A DNA stretch of 64,000 bases from Orobanche coerulescens (lineage: Eukaryota; Streptophyta; Magnoliopsida; Lamiales; Orobanchaceae): the NCBI GenBank assembly GCA_033398695.1, contig CM065804.1, positions 48,267,501 through 48,331,500 on the forward strand, read 5' to 3'. A program made the position numbers and the translations under genes. Each line of letters opens with the position of its first letter. The first letter of the stretch is position 1. The notes under the pieces were generated by a model that was not told where the DNA came from, ran no database searches, and was given only the letters and a program-made list of their open reading frames with translations. Below, piece by piece: positions 10,572-21,721 of the stretch.

Positions 10572-12437
10572 TGTAACACCCTGAGATATTTGGAGTATAT
10601 TACAGCGCTGTGGACCCCTACATGGGACCCACCAGGCTACAACAAGAAAACTCCACTCGACTAACCATCTCGGTTAGCGAGGACACACTTTTAAATAATA
10701 TGACATATAAAGATACGCCTGGAGCAACCGGCGAAATAAGCATCAACCGACAATGCAACAATTTAAAGTAATACAACACGGAGTTTGAAATGAAAAGCCT
10801 AAGTACTCGCGAGTACAATCTATAAGTTTATAACTGTGGGAACAGCCATATCGAAATGGACAAAAGAAATAAGAAGACCCAAATGCACATGTCAACGACC
10901 CTGGCCAACATCCTCGTACTGTCCCGGTGCTCGCTCGTCCGGAAAATCATAACCTGAAATCCATAACAAGAATTTCCCCAAAACGGGTCCCCAAAAGGGT
11001 TAGCAATTACGCTAGTACAAGTAATCAAGGCAAACCAATCGCTTACACATTTCATAGTACATGCACCAATATCAATTTCAAAATGCCAAAACCAGACATG
11101 TCTTTTCCGGAAACAAACAATCAAATAATTTGCCTTGGGAACAGGGTAATACCATTGATCCAGCCCGAGGCCTCTAAGGACCCTCCCGAGCTGGCCATAT
11201 CGTAAAACAAAACACGCACATGCATCGCTTTGGGAACAGGGTAATACCATTGATCCCGCCCGAGGCCTCTAAGGACCCTCCCAAGCTGGCTAGCTAAACA
11301 AACTCATGAATCCAGGACTCAACCCTTTGGATTCCCTCCGTGATCCTGTCGGACCATCCCGAGGTGAGCAAATCACACACAAAATACATTACCATTCCAC
11401 GTTAAGCACAAAGGTTTCCAAAAATACTTGCCTTGAATAATTGATGACGCAACGAACGGAAAGGATAATCACCGACGAACGCTAAGAGTCAACGGAACCG
11501 AACCTAACGATTCGAAGAACATAATCACAACCAACGCTAGACGAATACGGAAATGGAATACACCCGAAAACCCTCCTACGATTCATGTATATTCGTACAA
11601 AAATAACAACGAGGGCGGACCACAACCAAACCCTCTCGATTCCGTAAAAACCACGAAATATATCATGAATCCGTAGGGAAACTAAGAACACCAACAAGAT
11701 TAATCATATTCATCATGAATCCACTAACAAAACGGAATGAATCGGACGAAAATCCCAAAACCCCCAAATTATCCAAAAGTAGGGTTCTAAGAGATATTAC
11801 CTTTGAGGATCCAAGTACTATAATCCGATGAAATCTCGTTAGATCGACAATCCGAGCTTCACAACCAAAATAAAATGATGAAACTTAAACCCTCAAGTGA
11901 TGAATGGTGAGAAGTTCCTCCCTCAAGCTCTCTCTCCCGTATGCAGGTGAAGGAAAGGAAAAAAATGGCTGCTCTCGCTAAAAAAAGCGAAATTATAGGG
12001 TTGACCGCATCGTGTGCCGCGGCACAGGCCCAAAAATTTCTCCCAGGGTTCGGCAGTGTGCCGCTGCCCGGCCGACATGTGCCGCGGCCCCGTCGGCATG
12101 TGCCGCGGCACACAATACAGGCCGCTCGGCCAAAACCTGGAAAGTGTGTGTGCCGCGGCGCACAATCCTTGTGCCGCGGCCCACAACCCCCTTGGGTCCT
12201 AAAATGAGGAAAAATGACCCGGGAAGAGAGTAAAAGCAATAAGAATAGATATTTGGGAACCAATAACACGAAAAGGAAGTACGGAAACCCCAAAACGGTG
12301 GTTCCGCACAACAATAACAAGAATCAGATCAATAGATGACAGGAAAGATACACTGAAAGATACACGAGGGTCACTACAATCGAAAAAAATACGCCGGAAA
12401 TGAAAATACAAGGGAAAGAAAAAATGCGGATATTACA
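10572..12437 (-). repeat. Element A 5' LTR (element sense)
   Basis: This is the 1866-bp partner of 3712-5670, with the same TGTAAC...TTACA ends, followed by the right TGATA copy. The few substitutions from the other LTR suggest a fairly recent insertion; the age was not computed. The main difference is the shorter GCCGCGGC cassette. Confidence 0.95.
12014..12185 (-). promoter_or_regulatory. GCCGCGGC palindrome cluster in A 5' LTR
   Basis: Five or six copies of GTGCCGCGGCAC/C lie in 170 bp; most are intact, in contrast to the decayed copies in the other LTR. The possible TATA (CTATAATTTCG, minus strand, near 11988-11998) lies just downstream in the element sense. Function is inferred from position. 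Confidence 0.6.
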
Positions 12438-12442
12438 TGATA

Positions 12443-12641
12443 AGTATATTGATCTGGTGCTGCAAAAAGTTAATGTAAAAGTATAACTAGAATCATAGGA
12501 AAAAAAGTTCCAGAAAGAAAGTACAATGAGATATCCTGGGTGAAAAGCTCAAGCGAGGGAAGCTTGATGTGATAACATTGTAGTTTAATGACAAGAAAGA
12601 AACCCATTTAGGATCTTCATCGGGCAAACTATTAACCATAC
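12443..12641 (-). other. Intron 2 of the captured FES1-like gene, part nearest exon 2
   Basis: This is 199 bp between the right TGATA copy of element A and the donor GTATGG at 12641-12636. Nothing else is recognisable in it. Confidence 0.55.
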
Positions 12642-12724
12642 TTTTATTTCCATTTGACGTAGCTTCAGCTCTTCAGGAGAAAGGCGCTGGATGCCTAATG
12701 CAGATTCTTCCAACTTTGCTAGAT
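12642..12724 (-). pseudogene. Captured exon 2 of FES1-like gene
   Basis: The 83-bp exon reads ATCTAGCAAAG..., giving LAKLEESALGIQRLSPEEL and then KLRQMEIK, the conserved linker of FES1 proteins (RLSP.ELK.RQMEIK). The acceptor is AATCAG at 12730-12725 and the donor GTATGG at 12641. It joins exon 1 in phase 1 and exon 3 in phase 0, so the exon-intron structure of the source gene was captured at DNA level. Confidence 0.83.
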
Positions 12725-13476
12725 CTGATTGACCAGCTCAATTAAGATGCAAATAAAAAACAAGAAACATATACATGACGACATAATGGTGGAAACCAGC
12801 TCTTTTCAACAAAAACGTTGACTAGAAAAGCAATTTATTTCCTATCTCCAGAAATACTTCATTATGTGCATTAAAGTATGTGTATAGTTGAAGGTTCTTC
12901 ATCCATTCGGCAACAGGCTTTCTATTTGTATTTAAATGGAACCTCATAAATTATCTAATCAGGTTTTAGCTAACCATATGAAGTTTAAATGATTACCATT
13001 CTCGGACGAAAGCAATAGAAAATTGATCACACAAATACAAATCAACGATAATGTCAACAACTATCAAGGTATTTATCACAAGTTCATGAGGAAATCGATA
13101 AAGCATGCTTATATGGCTATCAAGAATGCACAGCTCAACATTTCTCAATTTTTAAGACATTGATGGTTAAAAGCTAGAAAACACCTTGAATCACATTTGG
13201 AAGAGCGCCAGGCAGACGGAACTCGCTTAAAGCTTGCGAATTATTTTAGATTTTGACCCTTGAGTAGCTTTATTCGTTAAACCTCAATCGGGTATTTTTC
13301 AAGTTTGTCTAATCTAACTATAGTTAAGTCTTTCTAGATTGACTGTCTCAAACCCACACCTTAGAACCTCATAGAAGGTTTTTAACGCGACAACATATTA
13401 ATTCTCAAATAACAAAGTCGTGGAGTAATCAACCAGCAACAGAGAAATGAGAACTTAGAAAGAGTGAAGAACGTAC
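12725..13476 (-). other. Intron 1 of the captured FES1-like gene
   Basis: This is 752 bp of AT-rich DNA bounded by GTACGT (13476-13471) and AATCAG (12730-12725). No other element or coding signal was found. Confidence 0.6.
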
Positions 13477-13740
13477 CAATAGTCCACTGTAACATTCATT
13501 CCAGGGAAGAGAAGCCGCCGTCAAATGGTGTTTCTCCTCCTCCTCCTCCCTCAAATCACCACCATCGGCTTCTGGTTTCAATCTCAAGAGATTGCATGCC
13601 TCTTGCGCAGTGGAGCGAAAAGAACCTACCGACACCGACTTATTTACGACCACAGCACGACCAACCCCCATAGCCAGTATTACCACCAACACTGTCACCT
13701 TCACTGAGATTGAGATGGATCGCCGCTCCATCTCCGTCAT
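13477..13740 (-). pseudogene. Captured exon 1 of FES1-like gene, with signal-peptide-like N-terminus
   Basis: The frame begins MTEMERRSISISVKVTVLVV: a short charged start followed by a hydrophobic stretch like a signal peptide, as in the ER-type plant FES1-like proteins. Near the exon end the family motif GGFSSL..MLQW is visible, but it lies in a shifted frame and has a TGA where a Gly codon is expected (about 13500). One frameshift and one stop therefore break the gene. The donor GTACGT follows at 13476. The start could be the first (13740) or second Met (13731). Assignment rests on exons 1-3 together. Confidence 0.78.
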
Positions 13741-14219
13741 ATTTTCTTTGACAATAAACGACGGATGAACTCCTCCTCTGTCATGATCGTCGTCGACGCC
13801 GTCCCTTCTAATCTCTTGCTATTGTGGTGGATTTTGTGATTCGAGTCGACATGCCATGTCGTGAGGAAAATATGCTGATTTTTAAACAAGGGATTTCTTT
13901 GAACATCATGAAAGAATTTCAGCCTTTATCAAGATTCATGATTGGCCTGCTATCAGTCTATGAGAGTATGTTGTGTTTGCAACTTCAATAAATAAAAAAA
14001 TGGCTGTTGTTATCCTTTAATACAACACCAGTTGCTGACTCTTGCTAAAAAAATTGCAACACAACTTGTAGAAATTGAGAACATTGCGAGGGAGAGGAAG
14101 TGAAAGGTTGAGGAAGGGAAAGATTCTACCTCCGAGTCCAAACCTTGCCGTGTGCGATGCAGCGACTGCGAGAGAGAGGCAGGGCAAGGTTGAACTTGGA
14201 GGCACTTAGTCAACCGAGC
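13741..14219. other. CACTA interior upstream of the captured gene
   Basis: This may include the 5' UTR and promoter of the captured FES1-like gene (minus strand, from 13741 upward). No TATA box stands out, and short open frames near 14010-14213 are not recognisable. Confidence 0.45.
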
Positions 14220-14365
14220 GATCGGGAGGACGGAGGACAGAGGAAGGGTCTGGCGGTTGCTGTGTGATTGGGAGGATGGAGGAAGGGTCTGGCGGCTGCT
14301 CTGTGATCAGGAGGACAGAGGATGGAGAAAGGGTCTGGCGGCTGCTGTGCGGTCGGGAGGAGAGG
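14220..14365 (+). repeat. Short tandem repeat, about 50-60 bp units
   Basis: AAGGGTCTGGCGGCTGCTGT occurs three times with slight changes (about 14246, 14284, 14328), separated by GGGAGGA.GGAGGA-type spacers. It is an imperfect three-copy minisatellite inside the CACTA element, with no coding value seen. Confidence 0.7.
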
Positions 14366-14963
14366 AACTGTGTAAAATTGGACCGAACTGTAGTAGGGTT
14401 AGACTCTTAGAGGCAAGATATTAATGATATATTATTAAGTCTGGCCCGCGGGTAAGCCCGGTAGCTCGGGCAGCCCGCTGCTGGGCCTGTAGGCTAACCG
14501 ATCCGGGCTGCGAAATATGGGCCCTAATCCTGTTATCTTGCGGGTTAAACGGGTTGGCCCGGGGGCCCGGGCCACTTTAACCTCTCTAATTTTACCTAGA
14601 TTTTACGCATATATTTATATTCCAACTGTAGGATACGAGAATCAAGATCACGATTAGGATGATTCATAAGCATTCCAATTTAACCTTGTTTTTGACAATT
14701 ATTTTCCACTACTGGATTTTACGGTTGTATTGGAAATTTGAAATCATTTTAAATTCCGAAAATATTTTAGAAAATGTATGTTTCGTAACGACTTGAAATT
14801 TCTACAAGTTTTCTTTGTTATAAAAAAATATATTCATAAAATAACGTAGAAAAATCCGGTCATTTTGAGAGTAATTTACTTGAACCGCCTAAAATATTTT
14901 AGCAAGCCCGCCTATTTCTTTTAGTGTTTAGTTACATTTTTTCTAAATAGCAACGGCTACACC
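14366..14963. other. GC-rich block and CACTA right subterminal start
   Basis: From 14440 to 14575 there is an unusually GC-rich block with many GGGCC/GCCCG repeats in an otherwise AT-rich setting. It resembles terminal parts of small hAT-type elements, but I could not find boundaries. AT-rich DNA follows, and at 14954-14963 the subterminal motif GGCTACACC appears; its last five bases are the target copy used by element B. Confidence 0.4.
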
Positions 14964-16834
14964 TGTAACACCCCGAGATATTCAGAGTATATTACAGCGC
15001 CGTGGACCCCCCCCCACATGGGACCCACCAGGCTACAAACAAGAAAACTCCACTCGACTAACCATCCCGGTTAGCGAGGACACACATTTAATTATAAGAC
15101 ATAAAAAGTTACGCCCGGAGCAACCGGCGAAATGATCATCAACCAACAATGTAACAATTTGAAAGTAGTACAATACGGAGTTGAATTTGAAAAGCCTAAG
15201 TACTCGCGAGTACAGTCTATCAGTTTATAAATGTAGAAAACAACCAAATCGAAATGGACGAAAGAAATAGAAAGACCCATTGCACATGTCAACGACCACG
15301 CCAACGTCCTCGTATCGTCAGTGCCCGCCGTCCGGATAATCATAACCTGAAATCCATAACAAGAATTTCCCCAAAACGGGTCCCCAGAGGGGTTAGCAAT
15401 TACGCTAGTACAAGTAATCAAGGCAAACCAATCGCTTACACATTTCATAGTACATGCACCAATATCATTTCAAAAACCAAAACTAGACATGTCTTTTCCG
15501 GAAACAAACAGTCACAATTAATTTGCCTAGGACCGGGACGAAGCCACGAATCCCACTCAAGGCCTCTAAGGACCCTCCCGAGCTGGCCACATTCACAAAA
15601 CAAATCAAGCACCACACGTCACCTAGGACCGGGACGAAGCCACGAATCCCACTCGAGGCCTCTAAGGACCCTCCCGAGCTGGCTAGCGAATCAAACTCAT
15701 GAATCCAGGACGAAGCCATAGATTCCCTCGAGGCCCCGTCGGACCCTCCCGAGGTGAGTAAAGCACACACAATATACATTACCATTTCACGTTAAGCATA
15801 AAGGTTTCCAAAAATACTTGCCTTGAATATTTTGATGACGCAACGAACGGAAAGGATAATCACCGACAAACACTAGGAATCAACGGAACCAAACCTAACG
15901 ATTCGAAGAACATAATTACAACCAACTCTAGTCGAATACGGAAATGGAATACACCCGAAAACCCGCCTACGATTCATGTATATTCATACCAAAAATAACA
16001 ACGAGGGCGGACCACAACCAAACCCTCTCGATTCCGTAAAAATCTACAAAATATCCATGAATCCGTAGGAAACTAAAGATACTAACAATATTAATCGTAT
16101 TCATCAAGAATCCACCAACAAAACAGAACTAATCGGAAGAAAAACCCAAAACCCCCAAATCTCCCAAAAATGGGTTCTTAGAAGATTACCTTGGATTAGG
16201 ATGAATGATTCAAGAAGAAATCGATAATCTACAACAAAACTCGGAGTGGATGATTTCTTCAAGTCCGAAAATGTTAAAATCGCCCAAAAGTTGCTCCTGA
16301 ATCGCCCAAGACGAGAGGAAGACAAGAGAGGAGAGGAAAATGAAAAATCTTCCTCGATCCCGTGTAATATAGTGAAACACAGAGAACCTATCGGCCTATC
16401 GCCGATAGCCCAACCGATACCCATACAGAATGCCGGGCATGGAGCCTATCGACCCCCTATCGGCCGAAAGGCTCCTGGAAGTTCGAATGTGAAGAAATTT
16501 GAGGAAAAAGCTCCATTTCCACAGCGATTGGCCAAGAACTGAAACGACCATAACTCTCTCGTCCGGACTCCGATTGACTCACCGTTAGAACCATTGGAAA
16601 GCTAACTCGATGTTCTATAATATTGCAAAGATTTATAAATTTTGGAGTCACCAAAATTAATGGTGATCTAACAAAGTCGAACTCATATGAGGAAAGTTGA
16701 AACAATGAACAATAACGAGAATACAATTCAACAGTTGACAGGAAGGACATACTGAAAGATACATGAGGGTCACTATGACCGAGAAATATACCAAAAATGA
16801 AAATACAAGGGAAAGAAAAATACCGGATATTACA
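14964..16834 (-). repeat. Element B 3' LTR (element sense)
   Basis: It starts TGTAACACCCCGAG and ends ACCGGATATTACA on the plus strand. It is similar to element A LTRs at both ends, but the middle (about 16160-16770) differs and carries the TATCGGCC cassette plus a module also found in element C (CTCGTCCGGACTCCGATTGA, from about 16559). Confidence 0.95.
16386..16476 (-). promoter_or_regulatory. TATCGGCC palindrome cluster in B 3' LTR
   Basis: CCTATCGG, TATCGCCGATAG, ACCGATAC and CTATCGGCCGAAAGG lie in 90 bp, at the same relative place as the GCCGCGGC cassette of A and C. On the minus strand a possible TATA (CACTATATTACACGG) lies just downstream near 16362-16376. Confidence 0.6.
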
Positions 16835-16850
16835 TTCTACCCCTCTAAAA
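16835..16850 (-). other. Element B polypurine tract
   Basis: On the minus strand TTTTAGAGGGGTAGAA is adjacent to the 3' LTR, identical to that of element A. Confidence 0.85.
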
Positions 16851-16869
16851 ATAAGTTTCGTCCCGAAAC

Positions 16870-19800
16870 TTAAGAAACAAACAACTCAGGGTACCTAGCA
16901 CGCATGCTATCTTCGGTTTCCCAAGTTGCCTCCTCGACACCGTGTCTCGACCACTGCACTTTGACCAAAGGGATGGTCTTATGCCTCAGTCGTTTCTCCC
17001 GATGCTCCAAAATCTTCAAAGGACGCTCCTCGAAAGTAATATCTTCAGCAATATCAATCTCGCCATAATCGATGACGTGACTAGGATCCGGAACATATTT
17101 CCTCACCGGGAAACATGAAAACGCTATGAACATGACTCAAGGCCGGAGGTAACGCCAAACGGTATGCTAACCCACCGACTCGCTCGAGAATCTCGAAGGG
17201 TCCAATAAATCTCGGACTCAACTTCCCCTTCTTCCCGAAACGGAAAACTCCTCTCGTTGGCGACACCTTCAGCAAAACGTGGTCTCCCACCTCAAATTCT
17301 AAAGGTCTACGACGGACATCGGCATATGACTTTTGTCGACTCTGGGCCGTCAGCATCCGTTCTCGAATTAGTTCTATCTTCCGCCTCGTCTCTAAAACGA
17401 CATCCGGCTCGGTCCCGACTAAATCAGACGCCTCATTCCAACAAATCGGTGACCGACATCGCCGCCCATAAAGTGCCTCATACGGTGCCATCCGAATCGA
17501 CGCGTGCCAACTATTGTTGTACGTGAATTCGATCAATGGCAAATGCTCCTCCCAGTCGCTACTCCAATCGAGGGCACAAGCACGCAACATGTCCTCGAAT
17601 GTCTGGATAGTGCGTTCCGACTGTCCATCTGACTGGGGATGAAAAGAGGTACTCAATTGCAAACGGGTACCCAATGCCTTATGCACCGCCTTCCAAAAGT
17701 GCGATACGAAACGGCCATCACGATCCGAAACGATAGACTTCGGAGTACCGTGAAGCCTCACAATCTGCGCGATAAACACACGAGCCAATTTCTCCGGGCC
17801 CCAAGTGTCCTTGATGCCCAGAAAATGTGCCGACTTGGTCAGACGATCAACAATCACCCAAACCATATTCATGCCTGATCTCGATCTCGGCAAACTCGTA
17901 ATGAAATCCATCGATATATCTTCCCATTTCCATTCCGGAACGGGAAGTGACTGCAATAACCCAGCCGGTCGATGATGCTCGATTTTGACCTGCTGGCAAG
18001 TCAAACATCTCGCCACAAACTGTGCGACCTCCTCCTTCATATCATTCCACCAGAAGTTCCTCCTCAGGTCCTTGTACATCTTACTCGAACCAGGATGAAC
18101 GGAATAGGGTGTGGAATGGGCCTCACGCAAAATACTCTGTCGCAACTCTGGATCGTTCGGCACACAAAGCCGACTCTGGAACCTCAAAACACTATCCTCG
18201 TGAATCACAAACCCAGGAGACTTTCCCTTAAGAACGTTCTCTCGGATTTGAGTAATCATCGGATCCTCTATTTGCTTTAGCTTAATCTCATCGATCAAAG
18301 ACGACGAAATTTCTAAAGCACAAAGTTGCCTGACAGCTCCAGGCAACAAAACCTCAATATCAAACTCAATCAAAGCCCGCCGAAGCTCGATCGAGACGTA
18401 AGGATCTCAAGCGTCGCAACGCAATCGGCTTCCGACTCAAGGCGTCGGCCACGACATTCGCCTTACCGGATGATAAAGGATTTCGAGGTCATAATCCTTA
18501 ATCAACTCTAACCACCTCCTCTGTCTCATATTCAACTCTCGCCGAGTAAATATGTATTTCAGACTTTTATGATCGGTAAAAATCGACATGCAGAGCCGAA
18601 AAGATAGTGACGCCAAATCTTGAGTGCAAAGACAACCGCCGCTAACTCCAAATCATGAGTAGGTTAGTTAAGCTCATACGGCCTCAACCGTCTCGACGCA
18701 TAGGCAATGGTCTTGACGTGCTGAATCAATACGCACCCAAGACCCTGGCCCGAAGCATCTCTATAAACGGCGAATCCTCGTTGCCACATGGCAATGCCAA
18801 AACCGGGGCTGAAGTCGACGCTTCTTCACTCCTCGAAACTCGATCGCCTCTCATCGGTCCCGCATTTAACTTCTCGGATTTCTCGAGCAACTGTGTAAGT
18901 GGCCGAGCTAGTTTTGAGAAACCTCGACGAACCTACGGTAGTAGCCAGCCAAACCCAAGAAGCTACGAATCTCCTTCACATTCTTGGGCGGTGCCCAATC
19001 CAATACTGCCTCTATCTTCTGTGGATCCACCCGAACCCCCTCGGCTGAAATCACGTGACCTAGAAACATCACCTCCTTCACTAACTCACATTTCGAGAAC
19101 TTCGCAGAGTTGCTCGGTCCTCAAAATGTCTAACACTACCCGCAAATGATGGGCATGCTCTTCCTCGTTCCTCGAATAAATAAGAATATCGTCAATGAAG
19201 ACGACGACACACCTATCCAAATACTCGATAAAGACTTTGTTCATCAACTACATGAACACCGCCGGCGCGTTAGTTAACCCGAAAGGCATAACTACAAACT
19301 CATAATGTCCGTATCTCGTCCGAAAAGCTGTTTTCGGCACGTCGGACTCCCTCACCCGGAGCTGATAGTACCCCGATCTCAAATCAATCTTTGAGAATAC
19401 CGCCGCTCCCTGCAACTGGTCGAACAAGTCGTCAATCCTCGGCAAAGGATACTTGTTCTTGATGGTCACCTTGTTCGATTCACGATAGTCGATACACAAA
19501 CGTAGTGAACCATCCTTCTTACTCACAAACAAGACCGGTGCGCCCCAAGGCGAGGCGCTCGGTCGAACATACCCGACTCAAGAAGTTCACTCAAGCTGTT
19601 TCTTCAACTCGACATCTCTGAAGGTGCCATGCGATACGGCGCCTTCGAAATCGGAGCCGCACCCGGCTCTAACTCTATAGTAAACTCAACCTCACGATCC
19701 GGCGGCAATCCCGGCAACTCGTCAGGAAATACATCAGGAAACTCACTAACGACTGGAATCGATGAAAGGTCAACTCCACCATTCTCCGCCTTCAAGGCGT

Positions 19801-21482
19801 AGCACCAATAACCAGTACATCCTTTTCGCAGGAGTTTCATCGCCTTCAAGGCGTTAATAATAAACTTCTAGTTTCTCTTTCGCCCTGCGAAAGAGTGTTC
19901 GGTGCCGTCCTCGGCTAACATGGTAATGATCCTCGTGCGGTAGTTCATGATTACACCATGCCGTTCGAGCCAATCATTCCCGAGAATTAAATCCTCGCCC
20001 TCGATACTCACGACAATAAGATTAGAGAGCCAAGCCCTCTCACAAATAATCACAGAACAGTCCCGGACTTCTCGATCACCGACAATTCTATCACCGCTAG
20101 GAAGTTTAACGATGAAAGGCTCGCAAGGTGACAAGCAGTCGAGACTCAAACGGCGTACACACTCTAGAGAAATGAATGAATGCGTAGCACCCGAATCAAA
20201 AAGTACACTGACAGGATGGGAATGGATATGAACGGTACCTGTCGCCACAGTAGCTGCTGGATCATCGGTCCTCCTCATCTCGTAGATACGCGGCTGGGCA
20301 GAGCCGACACTGGATGCTCCTCCCCTAGCGGGCTGACCCCGACCCCTACCTCGGCCGGCACTCGGTGGAAGCGGCGGAGCAAATGAGCCCTGGTTCACGC
20401 TCGGCTCCATAGGTGCTGGGTGAGAAGAACGGGCACCGCGAAACTGTCTGAGCTTCTCAATAAGAAGCTTTGTGGCCCGACTGACCACAAGTATGACAAG
20501 TCAAAGGTGGACGAAGACAATCCCGGTTCACGTGGCCTGGCTTGCCACAGTTAAAGCATCTGGGGTCCCGGGCGATGGTCCCGGCGGCACTCCGAAAGCT
20601 CCCAGAGAAACGAGCCGAACCGCCCGTAGAAATATTTGCAGCCTGAGATTTCTGCTGGCCTCCACTCTTGGGACCAGAAAAATTTCCGACCGACTTCTGC
20701 TTCTTGCTCTCACGAGCCAAATCGCTAGCCGTCACCGACATATCATAAGCAAGAGCTCGACTCGATAATCCTTCAAGGTAGTACAGACGAGCCTGCACAT
20801 ATAGTCCCGAATGGACAGTTTCATCCTCCTGGAAAAATGGAAAATTTTGTCGCTCTCTTCGACAACTTGGGTCTTCACATAACCCAACTCCTTGTTAAAG
20901 TCGGCAATGGCACGAGATACGGGGATATCCCGTGGTTGAGCATCATAGAATGCATGCACTCGAGCCTGTCTGACCGGCCACGGACAATATTCGGTCTCCA
21001 TCAATTCTTGAAATTCGGCCCATGAAGCCACATGATCTTTGGGACCAACGGCCTCCCACCAATCCGTAGCATCTCCCGTGAGAAAATATTGAGCAATAGG
21101 GACCTTACGGTCCTCGGGGCGATTGGTAGCAGTGAAGACTTTGGATATCTCCTTGACCCACCCTTCCCACCCGATCGGGTCCGAAGCTCCCGAAACCGGG
21201 AGGATGCATCTTGATGACATCCTGAAGCCGGCGATCCGTTCCGCCCGATTAGCATGGGCCTGATCGGGGTTCTGACCACTGAGCTATAGCCGCCATCTCG
21301 GTTAACCATTTGCCGCATAATGCCCGCAATACCAAGATCGGCGCGCTCCCGAGAAGAAGCATGACTATGACGGTCACCGCACGCGGCCTCGAAGAATGTG
21401 ACGTGGCCGCCCCACCGGCTGCCCCACGTCCTCGGCCGCGTCCACGACCACGACCACGACCACGGTTACCTCCGGCGTCCAT
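16870..21482 (-). pseudogene. Element B gag-pol polyprotein, broken by many small indels
   Basis: It starts MDAGGNRGRGR at 21482. Gag lies at about 21240-20740, zinc knuckles at about 20560-20465 (CFNCGKPGHVNRDC intact), protease DSGATHSF near 20190, RT at 19650-18950 with FIDD near 19195, RNase H at 18800-18470, integrase at 18170-17560 and the chromodomain-like tail at 17050-16870. The segment 18373-17081 is one clean 430-residue frame with an intact integrase HHCC region and catalytic residues (SMDF, VSDRDGRF, QSERTIQ). By contrast 18374-19640 and 20730-21320 carry many 1-4 base changes and a TAG in RT near 19250. The uneven damage is odd and may partly be sequence error. Confidence 0.93.
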
Positions 21483-21704
21483 ACTGGTGTTAAGAGATAA
21501 CATAAGTATATTGATGATGAGTAAGGGAGGAAAAAGCAACTTTAACTCGAAAAGCAGAAATACAATGTAAGAAAACAAAGGACTGAGTAAGAAAACTTAC
21601 GAGCACTGGAAGTACCGAGATGCTGGTAGCGGTGTGACAATGTGCAAACAAAACATGACTAGACCCAAATAACCAACAAGCCTAGGTATCCATAAACCTG
21701 GCGC

Positions 21705-21716
21705 GCTCCGATACCA
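21705..21716 (-). other. Element B primer-binding site (initiator-Met tRNA)
   Basis: On the minus strand TGGTATCGGAGC lies five bases inside the 5' LTR, as in element A. Confidence 0.85.
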
Positions 21717-21721
21717 TTTTC

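Larger units (their letters stand above)
3712..12437 (-). mobile_element. Element A: complete Ty3/gypsy chromovirus LTR retrotransposon, minus strand
   Basis: The element has two LTRs (3712-5670 and 10572-12437), an internal region with primer site, polypurine tract and gag-pol, and the 5-bp duplication TGATA on both sides (3707-3711, 12438-12442). LTR ends are TGTAAC...TTACA. The polyprotein order is gag, zinc knuckles, protease, RT, RNase H, integrase, chromodomain-like tail, which fits the Tekay/Del type of chromovirus (lineage by recognition). It sits in an intron of the captured FES1-like gene within the CACTA element. The polyprotein is broken. Confidence 0.95.

Noticed and set aside
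14440..14575. GC-rich GGGCC block as a separate MITE
   Set aside because: It looks element-like, but no terminal repeats or target duplication could be found by eye.
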